Positions 43,076 to 51,225 of a stretch of DNA of 64,000 bases are shown here, piece by piece. The DNA comes from Amnibacterium kyonggiense. GTDB lineage: Bacteria > Actinomycetota > Actinomycetes > Actinomycetales > Microbacteriaceae. The position numbers were made by a program, and so were the translations under genes. The notes below the pieces were generated by a model. That model had not been told where the DNA came from. It searched no databases and saw only the letters and a list, made by a program, of their open reading frames with translations. Positions within the stretch are counted from its first letter, which is position 1. Each line of letters opens with the position of its first letter. Location: the NCBI RefSeq assembly GCF_004364555.1, contig NZ_SOAM01000002.1:1-64000 (forward strand), read 5' to 3'.

Positions 43076-43456
43076 ATGGCGACCAAGACCCTCACCATCG
43101 AGAACCACAACGAGACCGTGGCAGACGGCACCGTCCTCATCGACTTCTGGGCCGACTGGTGCGGCCCGTGCAAGCAGTTCGCGCCGGTCTTCGAGCAGTC
43201 GAGCGAGCAGCACCCGGGCATCACCTACGCGAAGGTGGACACCGAGGACCAGCAGCAGCTGGCCGCGATGTACGGCATCACGTCCATCCCGACCCTCGTC
43301 GTCTACCGCGACGGCATCCCCGTGTTCGGGCAGCCGGGCGCGCTCCCCGGGCAGGCGCTCGAGTCCCTGATCGAGCAGGTCGAGGCGCTCGACATGGACA
43401 AGGTCCGCGAGCAGTGGGCCGAGCAGCAGAAGGAGCAGCAGGCCGCGCAGGCCTGA
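43076..43456 (+). CDS. trxA: Thioredoxin
   Basis: Encodes 126 residues with the redox site FWADWCGPCKQFAPVF (residues ~29-44) and the cis-Pro segment GITSIPTLVVYRDG. The C-terminus ends in a Gln/Glu/Ala-rich tail (EQQKEQQAAQA) slightly longer than usual. It reduces protein disulfides in the cytoplasm. CGAGG just upstream of the ATG is the only ribosome site seen. A strong hairpin terminator follows the stop. Confidence 0.92.
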   Translation: MATKTLTIENHNETVADGTVLIDFWADWCGPCKQFAPVFEQSSEQHPGITYAKVDTEDQQQLAAMYGITSIPTLVVYRDGIPVFGQPGALPGQALESLIEQVEALDMDKVREQWAEQQKEQQAAQA

Positions 43457-43467
43457 CCGGCTTCCCA

Positions 43468-43503
43468 GGAAGGGCCCCGTCCGGACTCGGACGGGGCCCT
43501 TCC
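43468..43503 (+). terminator. Terminator hairpin after trxA
   Basis: GGAAGGGCCCCGTCCG pairs with CGGACGGGGCCCTTCC around a 4-base loop. The perfect 16-base stem begins 12 bases after the trxA stop. There is no T tract, typical for high-GC actinobacteria. Confidence 0.85.
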
Positions 43504-43524
43504 GTGCATCAGGAGGAGTCCGGC

Positions 43525-43566
43525 GTGCACTCAGATTCGGCGACGAGCATCGACCTCCGTGACTGA
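43525..43566 (+). other. 13-codon leader ORF overlapping the aldo/keto reductase start
   Basis: AGGAGGAG at 43511-43518 is the strongest ribosome site of the region, yet it serves GTG 43525. That frame reads MHSDSATSIDLRD and stops at 43564-43566, overlapping the aldo/keto reductase GTG at 43559 in another frame. It may be a translated leader coupling initiation of the reductase, which has no ribosome site of its own. Confidence 0.35.
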
Positions 43567-44413
43567 CACGACAACCGTTCCCGACACCATCACGATCGGC
43601 GACCTCACGGTCCACCGCCTCGGCTTCGGCAGCATGCAGCTGACCGGCCCGGGCGTCTGGGGCCCGCCGAAGGACCACGACGAGGCGATCCGCGTCCTCA
43701 AGCGCTCCGTTGAGCTCGGCGTCGACTTCATCGACACCGCCGACTCCTACGGCCCCTACGTCGCCGAGGAGCTCATCGCGGAGGCGCTCGCCCCGTACAA
43801 GGAGGGCGTCGTCATCGCGACGAAGGCCGGCCTCACACGGACCGGGCCGAACGTCTGGCCGCCCGTCGGCCGTCCCGAGTACCTGCGCCAGGAGGCGATC
43901 CAGAGCCTCCGCCGCCTGAAGCTCGACGCGATCGACCTGTTCCAGCTGCACCGGATCGACGAGAAGGTCCCGCTCGAGGACCAGGTCGGCGAGCTGAAGA
44001 AGCTGCAGGACGAGGGCAAGATCCGGCACATCGGGCTCTCCGAGGTGTCGGTCGAGCAGCTGCAGGAGGCGCAGAAGATCGCGACGATCGTCTCCGTCCA
44101 GAACCTCTACAACCTCGCGAAGCGCGACGCCGAGCCGCTGCTCGAGCACTCCGAGCAGAACGGGATCGCGTTCATCCCGTGGTTCCCCCTCGCGACCGGC
44201 GGCCTGGCGAAGGAGGGCGGCAAGCTCGACCAGCTCGCCAAGAAGCACTCCGCGACGCCGTCGCAGCTCGCGCTCGCGTGGCTGCTGCACCGCTCGCCGG
44301 TGATGGTCCCGATCCCGGGCACGTCCTCGGTGGCGCACCTCGAGGACAACATGAAGGCCGCCGACATCGAGCTGACCCCCGAGGAGGTCCAGGAGCTCGA
44401 GCAGGCCGTCTGA
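43559..44413 (+). CDS. Aldo/keto reductase
   Basis: Encodes 284 residues from a GTG start. It opens with HRLGFGSMQLTGPGVWG. The catalytic Asp and Tyr are in DFIDTADSYGPYVAEE, the Lys in VIATKAGL and the His in IDLFQLHRID, all present. The fold and PGTSSVAHLEDN near the end resemble the YdbC/AKR family of NADPH-dependent aldehyde reductases. It lies behind a possible leader ORF and is closed by a perfect hairpin terminator. Confidence 0.93.
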   Translation: MTDTTTVPDTITIGDLTVHRLGFGSMQLTGPGVWGPPKDHDEAIRVLKRSVELGVDFIDTADSYGPYVAEELIAEALAPYKEGVVIATKAGLTRTGPNVWPPVGRPEYLRQEAIQSLRRLKLDAIDLFQLHRIDEKVPLEDQVGELKKLQDEGKIRHIGLSEVSVEQLQEAQKIATIVSVQNLYNLAKRDAEPLLEHSEQNGIAFIPWFPLATGGLAKEGGKLDQLAKKHSATPSQLALAWLLHRSPVMVPIPGTSSVAHLEDNMKAADIELTPEEVQELEQAV

Positions 44414-44421
44414 CCCGGCGT

Positions 44422-44465
44422 GCTCCCGGGTCCGGGGATCCGCGTGGATCCCCGGACCCGGGAGC
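44422..44465. terminator. Bidirectional hairpin terminator, perfect 20-bp stem
   Basis: A 20-base arm starting GCTCCCGGGTCCGGGG pairs perfectly with its complement around the loop GCGT. It lies between the convergent aldo/keto reductase and FAD monooxygenase genes and ends 2 bases before the latter's stop codon. Confidence 0.85.
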
Positions 44466-44467
44466 CG

Positions 44468-45711
44468 TCAGCCCGCGACGCGCTCCGGGCGGATGCCGTA
44501 GACGAAGACGCGGGGGAGCATCCGCGCGATCGGGCCGCGCAGCAGCGCGAGTGCCGGGGCCGGCGGCAGCAGGGAGCGCCCGGGCGGCGTCTCGGTGAAC
44601 GCGATCACCCGGTTCTGGCCGAGCACCTGGATGCGCTGGGTGAGCATCGTCGGCCACTGCCGCCGCTGCTGCACCCGGTCGAGGATCGCCGGGTTGAGCA
44701 CCTTCTCGAAGCGGTCCGGGTCCGCCTGCGCCCGCAGCAGGTCGGGCGCGAGCAGGTTCGCCGCGGCGACCGCGTCGCTGATCGCGAGGTTGACGCCGAC
44801 GCCGCCCAGCGGCGACATCGTGTGCGCGGCGTCGCCGATCGCGAGCAGCCCCGGTACCGCCCACTGCCGCAGCCGCTCGACGGTGACCGAGAGCAGCTTC
44901 ACGTCGTCCCACGTCCGCAGCTGGTCGAGCCGGTCCGCGGTCCACGCGGCCACGGAGGCGACGCGCTCCCGGAAGGCGGGCAGGCCCGTCGCCTCGATCT
45001 CCTCGTCCGTGCCCTTCCTGACGAGGAACGCGACCTGCCAGTAGTCGCCGCGGTTGATGGCGACGAGACCGCCACCGCGGCCGATCGTGCCGCGCAGCTC
45101 GGTCGGCTCGTCCTCCCGCCGGTCGAGCCGGAACCAGAGGACGTCGATGGGGGAGCCGAGCGTCCGCAGGCCCGTGCCGATCTCTCCGCGCAGGCCGGAG
45201 TGGCGGCCGTCGGCGGCGATGCTCGCGACGGCGCGCAGCCGGTGCTCCTCCCCGCCCTGCCGGTAGCGCAGGCCGCGGACCCGACCCTGCCGGTCGCGGA
45301 GCACGCCGATCGTCTCCGCCTCCATCTCGAGCCGGAAGGCCGGGAACTCCCGCGCCTTCCGGGACGGGAGGTCGAGCAGGTCCCACTGCGGGCGAGCGCG
45401 ATCTCCGCGTACTTCGCGCCCTTCGGCGCGACCGCATCGAGGTCCTGGTGCACCAGCGTGCCGTCGGTGGTCGAGAAGTCGACGGCGCGCATCCGGCCGC
45501 GCACGAGGCGGTCGAACTCGGGCATGAGGCCGAGCTCGTCGAGGATGTCGAGCGTCATCGGGTGCACGGTGTCGCCGCGGAAGTCGCGGAGGAAGTCGGC
45601 GTGCTTCTCGAGCACCGTCACCTCGACGCCGCGCTTCGCGAGCAGCAGGCCGAGCATGATCCCCGCCGGTCCACCGCCGGAGATCGCGACCGTCGTCCGC
45701 TGCTCGTCCAT
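44468..45711 (-). pseudogene. FAD-dependent monooxygenase (PHBH family), frameshifted
   Basis: Two overlapping frames together make one ~414-residue flavoprotein hydroxylase. The N-terminal part has the FAD motif ISGGGPAGIMLGLLLAKRG and continues to KYAEIALAR. The C-terminal part resumes at QWDLLDLPSRKAREFP and carries the second FAD motif LLAIGDAAHTMSPLGGVGVNLA. Near 45389-45392 one base is missing relative to a continuous frame. Such enzymes hydroxylate aromatic or other substrates with NAD(P)H. The break leaves two nonfunctional halves unless it is a sequencing error; the rest of both halves looks undecayed, so the lesion is recent or artefactual. Confidence 0.85.
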
Positions 45712-45728
45712 CCGGCTGTTCTACCCGC

Positions 45729-45742
45729 GGTTCCCGGGAACC
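45729..45742. promoter_or_regulatory. 14-bp perfect palindrome upstream of FAD monooxygenase
   Basis: GGTTCCCGGGAACC lies 18 bases before the ATG at 45711, next to a minus-strand TAGAAC box (45723-45718) that ends 6 bases before the start. It may be an operator. Confidence 0.4.
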
Positions 45743-45746
45743 ACGA

Positions 45747-45776
45747 AGGGCGCCGCCGGGAACCCGGCGACGCCCT
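45747..45776 (-). terminator. Hairpin terminator of secreted-protein gene
   Basis: AGGGCG-c-CGCCGGG pairs with CCCGGCG-a-CGCCCT around AA, one mismatch. It lies 18 bases after the end of the secreted-protein gene on the minus strand. Confidence 0.7.
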
Positions 45777-45794
45777 CCGCTGCTCGTGCTGGAC

Positions 45795-46748
45795 TCAGCG
45801 GCGGTGCGACCGCGTGGTCTTGCCGGCGACCTTCTTGCCGGCGGCGACGACGGCGCGCCACTCGGCCTTCCCGGCCTTGACCGTCGCCTTCGCGACGCCC
45901 TTCGCGTCGGTGCGGGTCGTCTTCACGGTGACCCAGGTGCCGTCGACCTTCTTCTGGAAGTGGACCTGCACCTTCTTCCAGGCCGCGGCCCTGCCGGACT
46001 CCGTCTCGCGGTCCACCGACACCGCGAGCGCGACGCGCTTGCCGTGCCGCTCGGTGGTGAGCGCGGCGTCCGAGTCGTACTTCACCTGGATCTGCTGCGT
46101 CAGGTCGAGGTCCGTGTCGACCCCGCGGAGGCCGATGACGAAGCTCGCGCCGAGCGTCGACATCCAGGCGAGGTCCTTGCGCGGGCGGATGACCAGCGTG
46201 AGCGAGCCGTTGCCGTTCGCCCGCTTCACCTCACTGATCGGGCCGCCGGACTGGCCGCCCGAGAAGTAGGGCTGGTAGTGCGCCTTCCGGGTGAGGCCCG
46301 AGTAGACGACCTTGATGCCCCTGGTGCGGAGCTCCTTCGGCAGGAGCACGGTGTCGCGGAACGTCTGCGTGGGCGTGCCCTGCTCGGCGGGCAGCGCGAC
46401 CGGGGTCGATGCGGACCCGCCCGTGTCGCCGCCCTGGTCGTCGGAGGCGTCGTCGCCCTGGTCGTCCCCGGCGTCGGTGCCGTCGTCCGTGGCGTCGCTG
46501 CCGTTGTCGTCGCCGGCCTCCGCCCCGCCGTTGCCGTCGCCCGCCTCGGTGGCGGTTCCGTCGTCACCGGCGGCGGTGCCGGAGTCGTCGGTGGAGGTCG
46601 TGGCGCTGTCGCTGGACGAGGTGCCCGACTCGGAGCCCGAGTGGCTGAAGGCGGAGACGGTGACCGCGTGCGCGGGCAGGGCGACGAACGAGAGGGCGAT
46701 GGCGCAGGAGCCGGCGATCGCCGCCGTGCGCAGAGCAGAGAGGTGCAT
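45795..46748 (-). CDS. Secreted low-complexity protein of unknown function
   Basis: Encodes 317 residues. A Sec signal peptide is clear: MHLSALRTAAIAGSCAIALS followed by FVALPAHA-V. The next ~85 residues are Asp/Gly/Ser/Thr-rich and very acidic (repeats of DDGT, GDDQGDD). The last ~170 residues form a likely beta-rich domain with many Lys near the end, ending KTTRSHRR. ATG 46748 with GGAG upstream was chosen because it begins the signal peptide; the frame is open further upstream. No known domain is recognised. An exported, perhaps wall-associated protein. Confidence 0.75.
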   Translation of the reverse strand: MHLSALRTAAIAGSCAIALSFVALPAHAVTVSAFSHSGSESGTSSSDSATTSTDDSGTAAGDDGTATEAGDGNGGAEAGDDNGSDATDDGTDAGDDQGDDASDDQGGDTGGSASTPVALPAEQGTPTQTFRDTVLLPKELRTRGIKVVYSGLTRKAHYQPYFSGGQSGGPISEVKRANGNGSLTLVIRPRKDLAWMSTLGASFVIGLRGVDTDLDLTQQIQVKYDSDAALTTERHGKRVALAVSVDRETESGRAAAWKKVQVHFQKKVDGTWVTVKTTRTDAKGVAKATVKAGKAEWRAVVAAGKKVAGKTTRSHRR

Positions 46749-46871
46749 GGTGCTCCAGTGGTTCGATCCGCGGGAGTGGTGCGGAGTGCGCTGATCCAAG
46801 GGCACCCGCCCCGCCGCGCTCGACTCCCAGTTGGAGGGGCGGGAGGTCCGAGCCGCGGTCCCGCCGCCCGC

Positions 46872-46877
46872 TACACT
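46872..46877 (+). promoter_or_regulatory. -10 element of tRNA-Pro
   Basis: TACACT fits TANNNT and lies 40 bases before the tRNA 5' end. No clear -35 is seen. Confidence 0.4.
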
Positions 46878-46917
46878 GTCGGAGGCTCGCAGGGACTCCA
46901 CTCCCTGCGCGCCGCCA

Positions 46918-46991
<74 letters not shown>

Positions 46992-46997
46992 CCGTAA

Positions 46998-47036
46998 AAG
47001 CCCTGGTAGGACCGATGTTCTGCCAGGGCTTCTTTC
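46998..47036 (+). terminator. tRNA-Pro terminator
   Basis: AAGCCCTGG pairs with CCAGGGCTT (47023-47031) around a 16-base loop and is followed by CTTTC, just after the tRNA. Confidence 0.8.
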
Positions 47037-47119
47037 GTGTCTGTCGCGGAAATCCCCGCGAAAACCCCTCCGTCATCCGCTCAGTGGGAATGGTTCGCGG
47101 GAGTGTCCGAGGTCGCCGT

Positions 47120-47125
47120 TACTCT
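47120..47125 (+). promoter_or_regulatory. -10 element of the TIR-domain gene (leaderless type)
   Basis: TACTCT fits TANNNT and ends 8 bases before the GTG at 47134; no ribosome site precedes that codon. Confidence 0.45.
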
Positions 47126-47133
47126 GCGGGACC

Positions 47134-48225
47134 GTGCTGCCTATCAAGACGACCGTCGACGACGCGGTGACCGTCGTGAACTACCTCAAGACCAAGCCGG
47201 TGGGCGCGACTCTCGCGGAGGCGAAGGGCGTACTGGACAGTCGGGTCCTCGACGGGCGCAAGCTGACCGCGTACCAAACATGGGGTCTGGTCGAGGTGGA
47301 CGGCGAGCGCTACAAGTTGACCGAGCGAGGACGGCAGCTCTCGCGCAACGCCAGTGATCCTGCGCAGGTCTTCTTGCAGGTCGTGAACGGCATCCCGGCG
47401 TACCGTGCCGCGATCGAGTGGGCGTACCACCAGCACTTCACGGAGATCACCGTGGACGAGCTCGCCGCGAACTGGCACGAACACCAGCACGCGTCGCTCG
47501 GAACCGACAACGAGGCGTCGATCAAGGCCGCCGTGACCTGCTTCTTTAACGTCGCGAACGGTGCGGGCCTGGGCCGCTACGTAGTTGGTCGCGGCGGCGC
47601 TGCCACCCGCTTGGAGATGGCGGCCGACGTCGTGAAGTCCGTGGTCGAGGCCGGTCCGAGCGACCCGCCGTGGGAGGACCCTGCGCAGGAACCCGTCGAG
47701 CTGCCGGGAGCGCCGTCTGAGCCGGAGCCGGACCTCGTCGTGGAGGAGCCCGTGCAGCCAACCGGACCAGCCATCCCGGCCGCGGTGAGCCGTGCGTCGG
47801 CCGACGGCGAGGCGGTCAGGGTCTTCATCTCGCATGGCAAGAACATGGATGTGGTCGAGCAGGTCGAGACGATCCTCGATGTCGCTGACATTGCGTGGGA
47901 GGTGGCGGTCGAGGAGGAGACGGCTGCGATCCCCGTGCCCGACAAGGTCTTCGGGGCCATGCGCAACTGCAACGCCGGCATCATCTGCGTCAGCGGAGAG
48001 GCGGTCGCTGGGGTCGACGGCCAGTACACCCTCAACCAGAACGTGCTGATCGAGATCGGTGCCGCATTCGTCCTCTACGACCGACGTGTTGTGCTGCTGT
48101 GGGACAAGCGCGTACCCGTTCCTTCGAACCTGCAAGGGCTGTACCGCTGCGAGTTCGAGGGCAACGAGCTGTCGTGGTCGGCCGGTATGAAGTTGATGAA
48201 GGCGATCCAGGGGTTCAAGCGCTGA
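47134..48225 (+). CDS. TIR-like domain protein with N-terminal winged-helix region
   Basis: Encodes 363 residues. Residues ~1-75 look like a winged helix (DDAVTVVNYLKTKPVGATLAEAKGVLD, then WGLVEVDGERYKLTERGRQ). Residues ~75-180 are a helical middle resembling DUF5343-type regions, and ~180-225 a Pro/Glu linker. From ~230, VFISHGKNMDVVEQVETIL, NAGIICVSGE and YTLNQNVLIEIGAAFVLYDRR match the TIR-like nucleotide-binding family (PF10137 type), including the Glu of NVLIEIG. These domains occur in anti-phage systems as NAD-degrading or nucleotide-sensing effectors. Its place behind a tRNA with a decayed integrase supports transfer and a defence role, but no partner gene is seen. Confidence 0.8.
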   Translation: MLPIKTTVDDAVTVVNYLKTKPVGATLAEAKGVLDSRVLDGRKLTAYQTWGLVEVDGERYKLTERGRQLSRNASDPAQVFLQVVNGIPAYRAAIEWAYHQHFTEITVDELAANWHEHQHASLGTDNEASIKAAVTCFFNVANGAGLGRYVVGRGGAATRLEMAADVVKSVVEAGPSDPPWEDPAQEPVELPGAPSEPEPDLVVEEPVQPTGPAIPAAVSRASADGEAVRVFISHGKNMDVVEQVETILDVADIAWEVAVEEETAAIPVPDKVFGAMRNCNAGIICVSGEAVAGVDGQYTLNQNVLIEIGAAFVLYDRRVVLLWDKRVPVPSNLQGLYRCEFEGNELSWSAGMKLMKAIQGFKR

Positions 48226-48235
48226 ACGTCGGTCA

Positions 48236-49190
48236 CTAGCTTCGCAGTGCGACCGGCGTGACCGGATGACGGGCACCCGCTGCGGATATCCGGCGGCGCT
48301 CCGCGGACCAGTCGCGCTTCCGCACGTGGGCGTACACCCGGTCCGCGATCGCGTAGCTCGCGTGCCCGAGTAGTGGGCTTACGTCCCGCGTCGAGATGCC
48401 GTTCTCGACCCACATCGTCGCCGCGGCGTGCCGGAGCTCGTGCAGCTTCAGGTCGCCGAGCCCGGCAGGGGCCGCGGCGGGACGGAACTGGTACCGGTAG
48501 AAGCCCTTGGGGGCGAAGGCGTAGTCGTAGGACAGCGTTCGGTGCCCCGGCACCTTCCCGGGCCATAGCGCTACGTCCGGGTCGTCTGCGTGCGGGTGGC
48601 TGAGCAGGTAGTGGTCGAGGTCAGCCAGGACGCGCTCATGCAGGATCGGGACGTCGCGGCGGACCGGGCGGACTTCGGCGCCGTGACAACCCATCCCGCC
48701 GACGTGTGCGACATCGTCCGTCGCACCTAAAGCTCGCCGTGCAGCAGGTCGACGTCGCGGATGCGCAGTGCTGCCAGCTCGCCCGCACGGAGGCCTGTAA
48801 CACCCGCCAACCGCACGAACGGATCGAACGGGTGCTCGTCGGCCAGCGCGTGCGCCAGGGCGTCCACCTCATCCAGATTGAGGAACCGCGCCCTATTCCG
48901 TGTCCGGGCGGGGTCGGGTCACCGCCGCCGTGGGGGGAGTGGGCGATGATCCGCTGCCGGTGGCGTAGGTGAGAACCCGGGCGAGCGCCTCGAAGGTGCC
49001 GAGCACGGACGTCTCCGACCGGGGGCGCCCGTTCGCCTTCGGCTTCGCGCGCAGCGCCGCCATCAATGCCTCCAGGTCCTACCCGGTGATCGTGGTGATG
49101 CGCCGGTCGCCGAACGTCGGCAGGACGTGGACGCGGAGCGCGACCTCGTACCCGTCGATCATCCGGCACGTGAAGCGCGGTTCGGAACGG
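48236..49190 (-). pseudogene. Tyrosine integrase, decayed
   Basis: Read on the minus strand, pieces of one phage-type integrase appear in order. These are RMIDGYEVALRVHVLPTFGD, then after a TAG a core-binding piece DLEALMAALRAKPKANGRP, then FLNLDEVDALAHALADEHPF with catalytic Arg in GVTGLRAGELAALRI. After an in-frame TAG near 48728 and a frame change near 48670 come LPDLKLHELRHAAATMWVEN-like sequence (KLHELRHAAATMWVENG) with His-x-x-Arg, LLGHASYAIADRVYAH with His and the nucleophile Tyr. At least three lesions make it nonfunctional. It faces the TIR gene and most likely once integrated the element into tRNA-Pro. Confidence 0.85.
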
Positions 49191-49383
49191 TGGCAGCACC
49201 GGTCCGAGCGTCAGCAACGACTTCTCGCACTGCTGCCGGGGTTCGTGCTCATGATCGTCACGGTGATCATGCTCGACGTTCCGTGGTGACGCCGGAAGGG
49301 ACGGAGTCAGCACGGTGGGCTGACCGATCCGGCGGCCTGTCGGACCACGGCTCTCGGCAGGAGCGGATCCGGCCTCGACGGAT

Positions 49384-50163
49384 CTAGCGACCCGGTGACA
49401 GGGCGTCCGCGGACGCTGACGGCGACCGCCAGAGGGCACGCCGCACGGCCTCGGCAAGGGGGTCGGCCTGCCGTCGGTAGTCGGCCGTGCCCAGCACGGG
49501 ATCGCCCGAGCGCATGGGGACGACGACCGTGCCCAACTCGACCGTGACGACGTCGGGGAACCGGGCGGCGACCTCGGCGATCGTGCGGTTCAGGCGGGCG
49601 TACCACGGTCGGAGGATGAGCACCGACGGGTGCGTGCCCGAGGGGACGGGGAGCTGCGCGATCACCAGGGGCATGTCCGAGTCGGCTCGGATCTGCTGCA
49701 GCATCGCCGTCACCCGGGAGCGCCAGCCCTGCAGTGTGAGCCGTTCCAGCGTCTCGGTGAGCGCTGGGCTCCAGACCCCGACCGCGAACGTGTGGGTCCC
49801 CACGCCGCCGAGGGACTCGACCACCTCGTCCACGCGCACGTTGGGACGGGCCCTGTTCTCGAGGATCACGCCGCGGCCGGTGAGCTCGGCGATCCGCTTC
49901 GCGAGGGCGCCGTCGATCGCCTCCGCGCGGGACCCGACGCCGTAGCCCACCGTGACGCCCTCGCCGAAGAGCAGGATGCGGACGGGGTCGTTCCCGACGA
50001 CGAGCGTCCGAGGAGGGAGCTGCCCCGGGGCGGCCGTCGGGGCGTGGCCGGCCGCTTCGAGGACCTCCCGGCAGTAGCGGCTCACCTGGAGCCGGCATCG
50101 GACCGCCGTCCAGAAGCGGTCGAGCACCGACGGGGACGATGCGGCACGGCGTGACTCGCGCAT
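49384..50163 (-). CDS. SGNH/GDSL-like protein lacking the catalytic serine
   Basis: Encodes 259 residues. The middle and end follow the SGNH hydrolase plan: RILLFGEGVTVGYGVGSRA at block I, NRARPNVRVDEVV at block II, FAVGVWSPALTETL at block III and a C-terminal TADYRRQADPLAEAVRRAL at block V. However, the Gly-Asp-Ser of block I is Gly-Glu-Gly, the block III Asn-Asp is absent and the block V His is missing, so hydrolysis by the usual mechanism is not expected. TACGAT ends 6 bases before the ATG on the minus strand, suggesting leaderless transcription. Similar serine-less members seem to exist in related genomes, from memory. Confidence 0.75.
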   Translation of the reverse strand: MRESRRAASSPSVLDRFWTAVRCRLQVSRYCREVLEAAGHAPTAAPGQLPPRTLVVGNDPVRILLFGEGVTVGYGVGSRAEAIDGALAKRIAELTGRGVILENRARPNVRVDEVVESLGGVGTHTFAVGVWSPALTETLERLTLQGWRSRVTAMLQQIRADSDMPLVIAQLPVPSGTHPSVLILRPWYARLNRTIAEVAARFPDVVTVELGTVVVPMRSGDPVLGTADYRRQADPLAEAVRRALWRSPSASADALSPGR

Positions 50164-50404
50164 GCGCGCATCGTAGGGAGCGCCGCGCTGCACGCAAGGC
50201 CGACACGTCGAGGTCGATTCGCCGTCGCCCTACGAACTCGTCGCCGCGCTGCGGCGGACGTGCGGGCGGGATCATGCGCGCTCGGAGGTCGACGCCGCCG
50301 GAGCGAGCGCCGCCCTCCCCGCGCCGGCGCGCAGCGACGCGGGTGTCCGGAGGGCCGTGCTGCGACCGCCGTTGTCCTCGACGCAGGGTGAGCGCCCTGC
50401 TCCG

Positions 50405-50578
50405 TCACGCGCGCGGCTCCGGCTGCGGCGACGGGACGTGATAGGCGGCCGAGGACGGGGCCGCGGTCGCCGCCGCGTCCGCCCACTCGTCGAGGCCGAC
50501 GATCGAACCCAGGATCAGGGCCGCGACCACGGCGGCCGTCGTCATGGCACGCGCCACGCGTGCTGCTGTCTCCCGCAT
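50405..50578 (-). CDS. 57-residue small membrane or secreted protein
   Basis: A 57-residue frame starts at ATG 50578 with GAAGGA 8 bases upstream. It encodes a basic start (MRETAARVARA), a hydrophobic helix TTAAVVAALILGSIVGL and an Ala/Pro-rich tail ending QPEPRA. The layout is that of a single-pass membrane protein or an uncleaved signal peptide with a short exported tail. It is too short for standard gene calling and sits alone between the SGNH-like and small membrane protein genes on the same strand. The ribosome site, GC-normal codons and clean hydrophobic core support that it is real. Function unknown. Confidence 0.55.
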   Translation of the reverse strand: MRETAARVARAMTTAAVVAALILGSIVGLDEWADAAATAAPSSAAYHVPSPQPEPRA

Positions 50579-50642
50579 CGGTGAGTCCTTCCCTCCCGTC
50601 GGGCCGAGTCGCGCCCCCGCGCGACGTCGAGCGCTCCGATCG

Positions 50643-50981
50643 TCAGCTGCCGGCGGACGTCGATCCCGGCTGCGATCCGGAGCCGGCCGTCGTTCCCGAC
50701 GGCGGTTGCGGCTCCGACCCGTCCGTCTGCGACTGCCCGGACTCGGACGAGGTGCCGCCCGGGCCGCCCGCCATCCCGCCGGGCGGGGTGCCCTGCATCC
50801 CGCCCTGCTGCCCGGACGTCCCGTTCGAGGAGCTCATCGCCGTGGCGGCGACGGCCCCGGTGCCGGTGCCGAGGCCGAAGAGCAGGACGCCGGCCGCGAC
50901 GGCCCCCAGCGCCCGTCTGCCGGGGGGCTCCTGGCGGCGAACCCCGTCCGATTGTGCGGTGTCCGTCGTGTTCTCTTCCAT
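50643..50981 (-). CDS. Small membrane protein with Gly/Ser-rich tail
   Basis: Encodes 112 residues. Residues ~1-24 are polar, ~25-47 form one transmembrane helix (GAVAAGVLLFGLGTGTGAVAA), and the rest is a Gly/Ser/Thr/Pro-rich low-complexity tail (GGMQGTPPGGMAGGPGG). The start at 50981 follows a 244-base gap after the glycosyltransferase end. The frame is open upstream into the glycosyltransferase because that gene is shifted, but ATG 50981 gives a sensible membrane protein. Low-complexity tails of the same kind occur in the glycosyltransferase linker, so the two may be related in function. Confidence 0.6.
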   Translation of the reverse strand: MEENTTDTAQSDGVRRQEPPGRRALGAVAAGVLLFGLGTGTGAVAATAMSSSNGTSGQQGGMQGTPPGGMAGGPGGTSSESGQSQTDGSEPQPPSGTTAGSGSQPGSTSAGS

Positions 50982-51152
50982 TCGGACATCGCACAGCACG
51001 GGGCTCTCCGGACCCCGTGCGGCGTCTTGACCGATCCGATGCGTGGGCTTCGAGCGCTCCTCACGGCGACTTCGAGTTCCCCATGCGGAGCACGGCGCCC
51101 CCGTCGACGGTCCGATCGACGAGGTGGCGGCGGACGTCGTCCCCGCACGCAC

Positions 51153-51200
51153 GGAAGGCCCCCGGGTCGAGGACGTCCGTCCTCGACCCGGGGGCCTTCC
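51153..51200 (-). terminator. Hairpin terminator after the glycosyltransferase, 23-bp stem
   Basis: Arms starting GGAAGGCCCCCGGGTCG and ending in GGACG pair perfectly with the following CGTCC...CCTTCC around a 2-base loop. It lies 26 bases past the glycosyltransferase stop. Confidence 0.8.
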
Positions 51201-51225
51201 GCGACCTGGGGCCGACGGCGACCGA

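Noticed and set aside
48969-49289. Plus-strand 106-residue frame with a hydrophobic C-terminal stretch
   Set aside because: Most of it is antisense to the integrase remnant, and only the last ~20 residues are hydrophobic. No ribosome site and no recognisable fold.
49191-49383. Possible additional genes of the integrated element
   Set aside because: About 190 bases with no open frame of quality, no ribosome site and no repeat. I see nothing there.
50139-50441. Plus-strand Arg/Cys-rich frame of 100 residues between SGNH-like and small membrane protein genes
   Set aside because: Composition is nonsense-like and a better minus-strand small gene with ribosome site lies in part of this stretch. 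The bases 50164-50404 show nothing else I can support.
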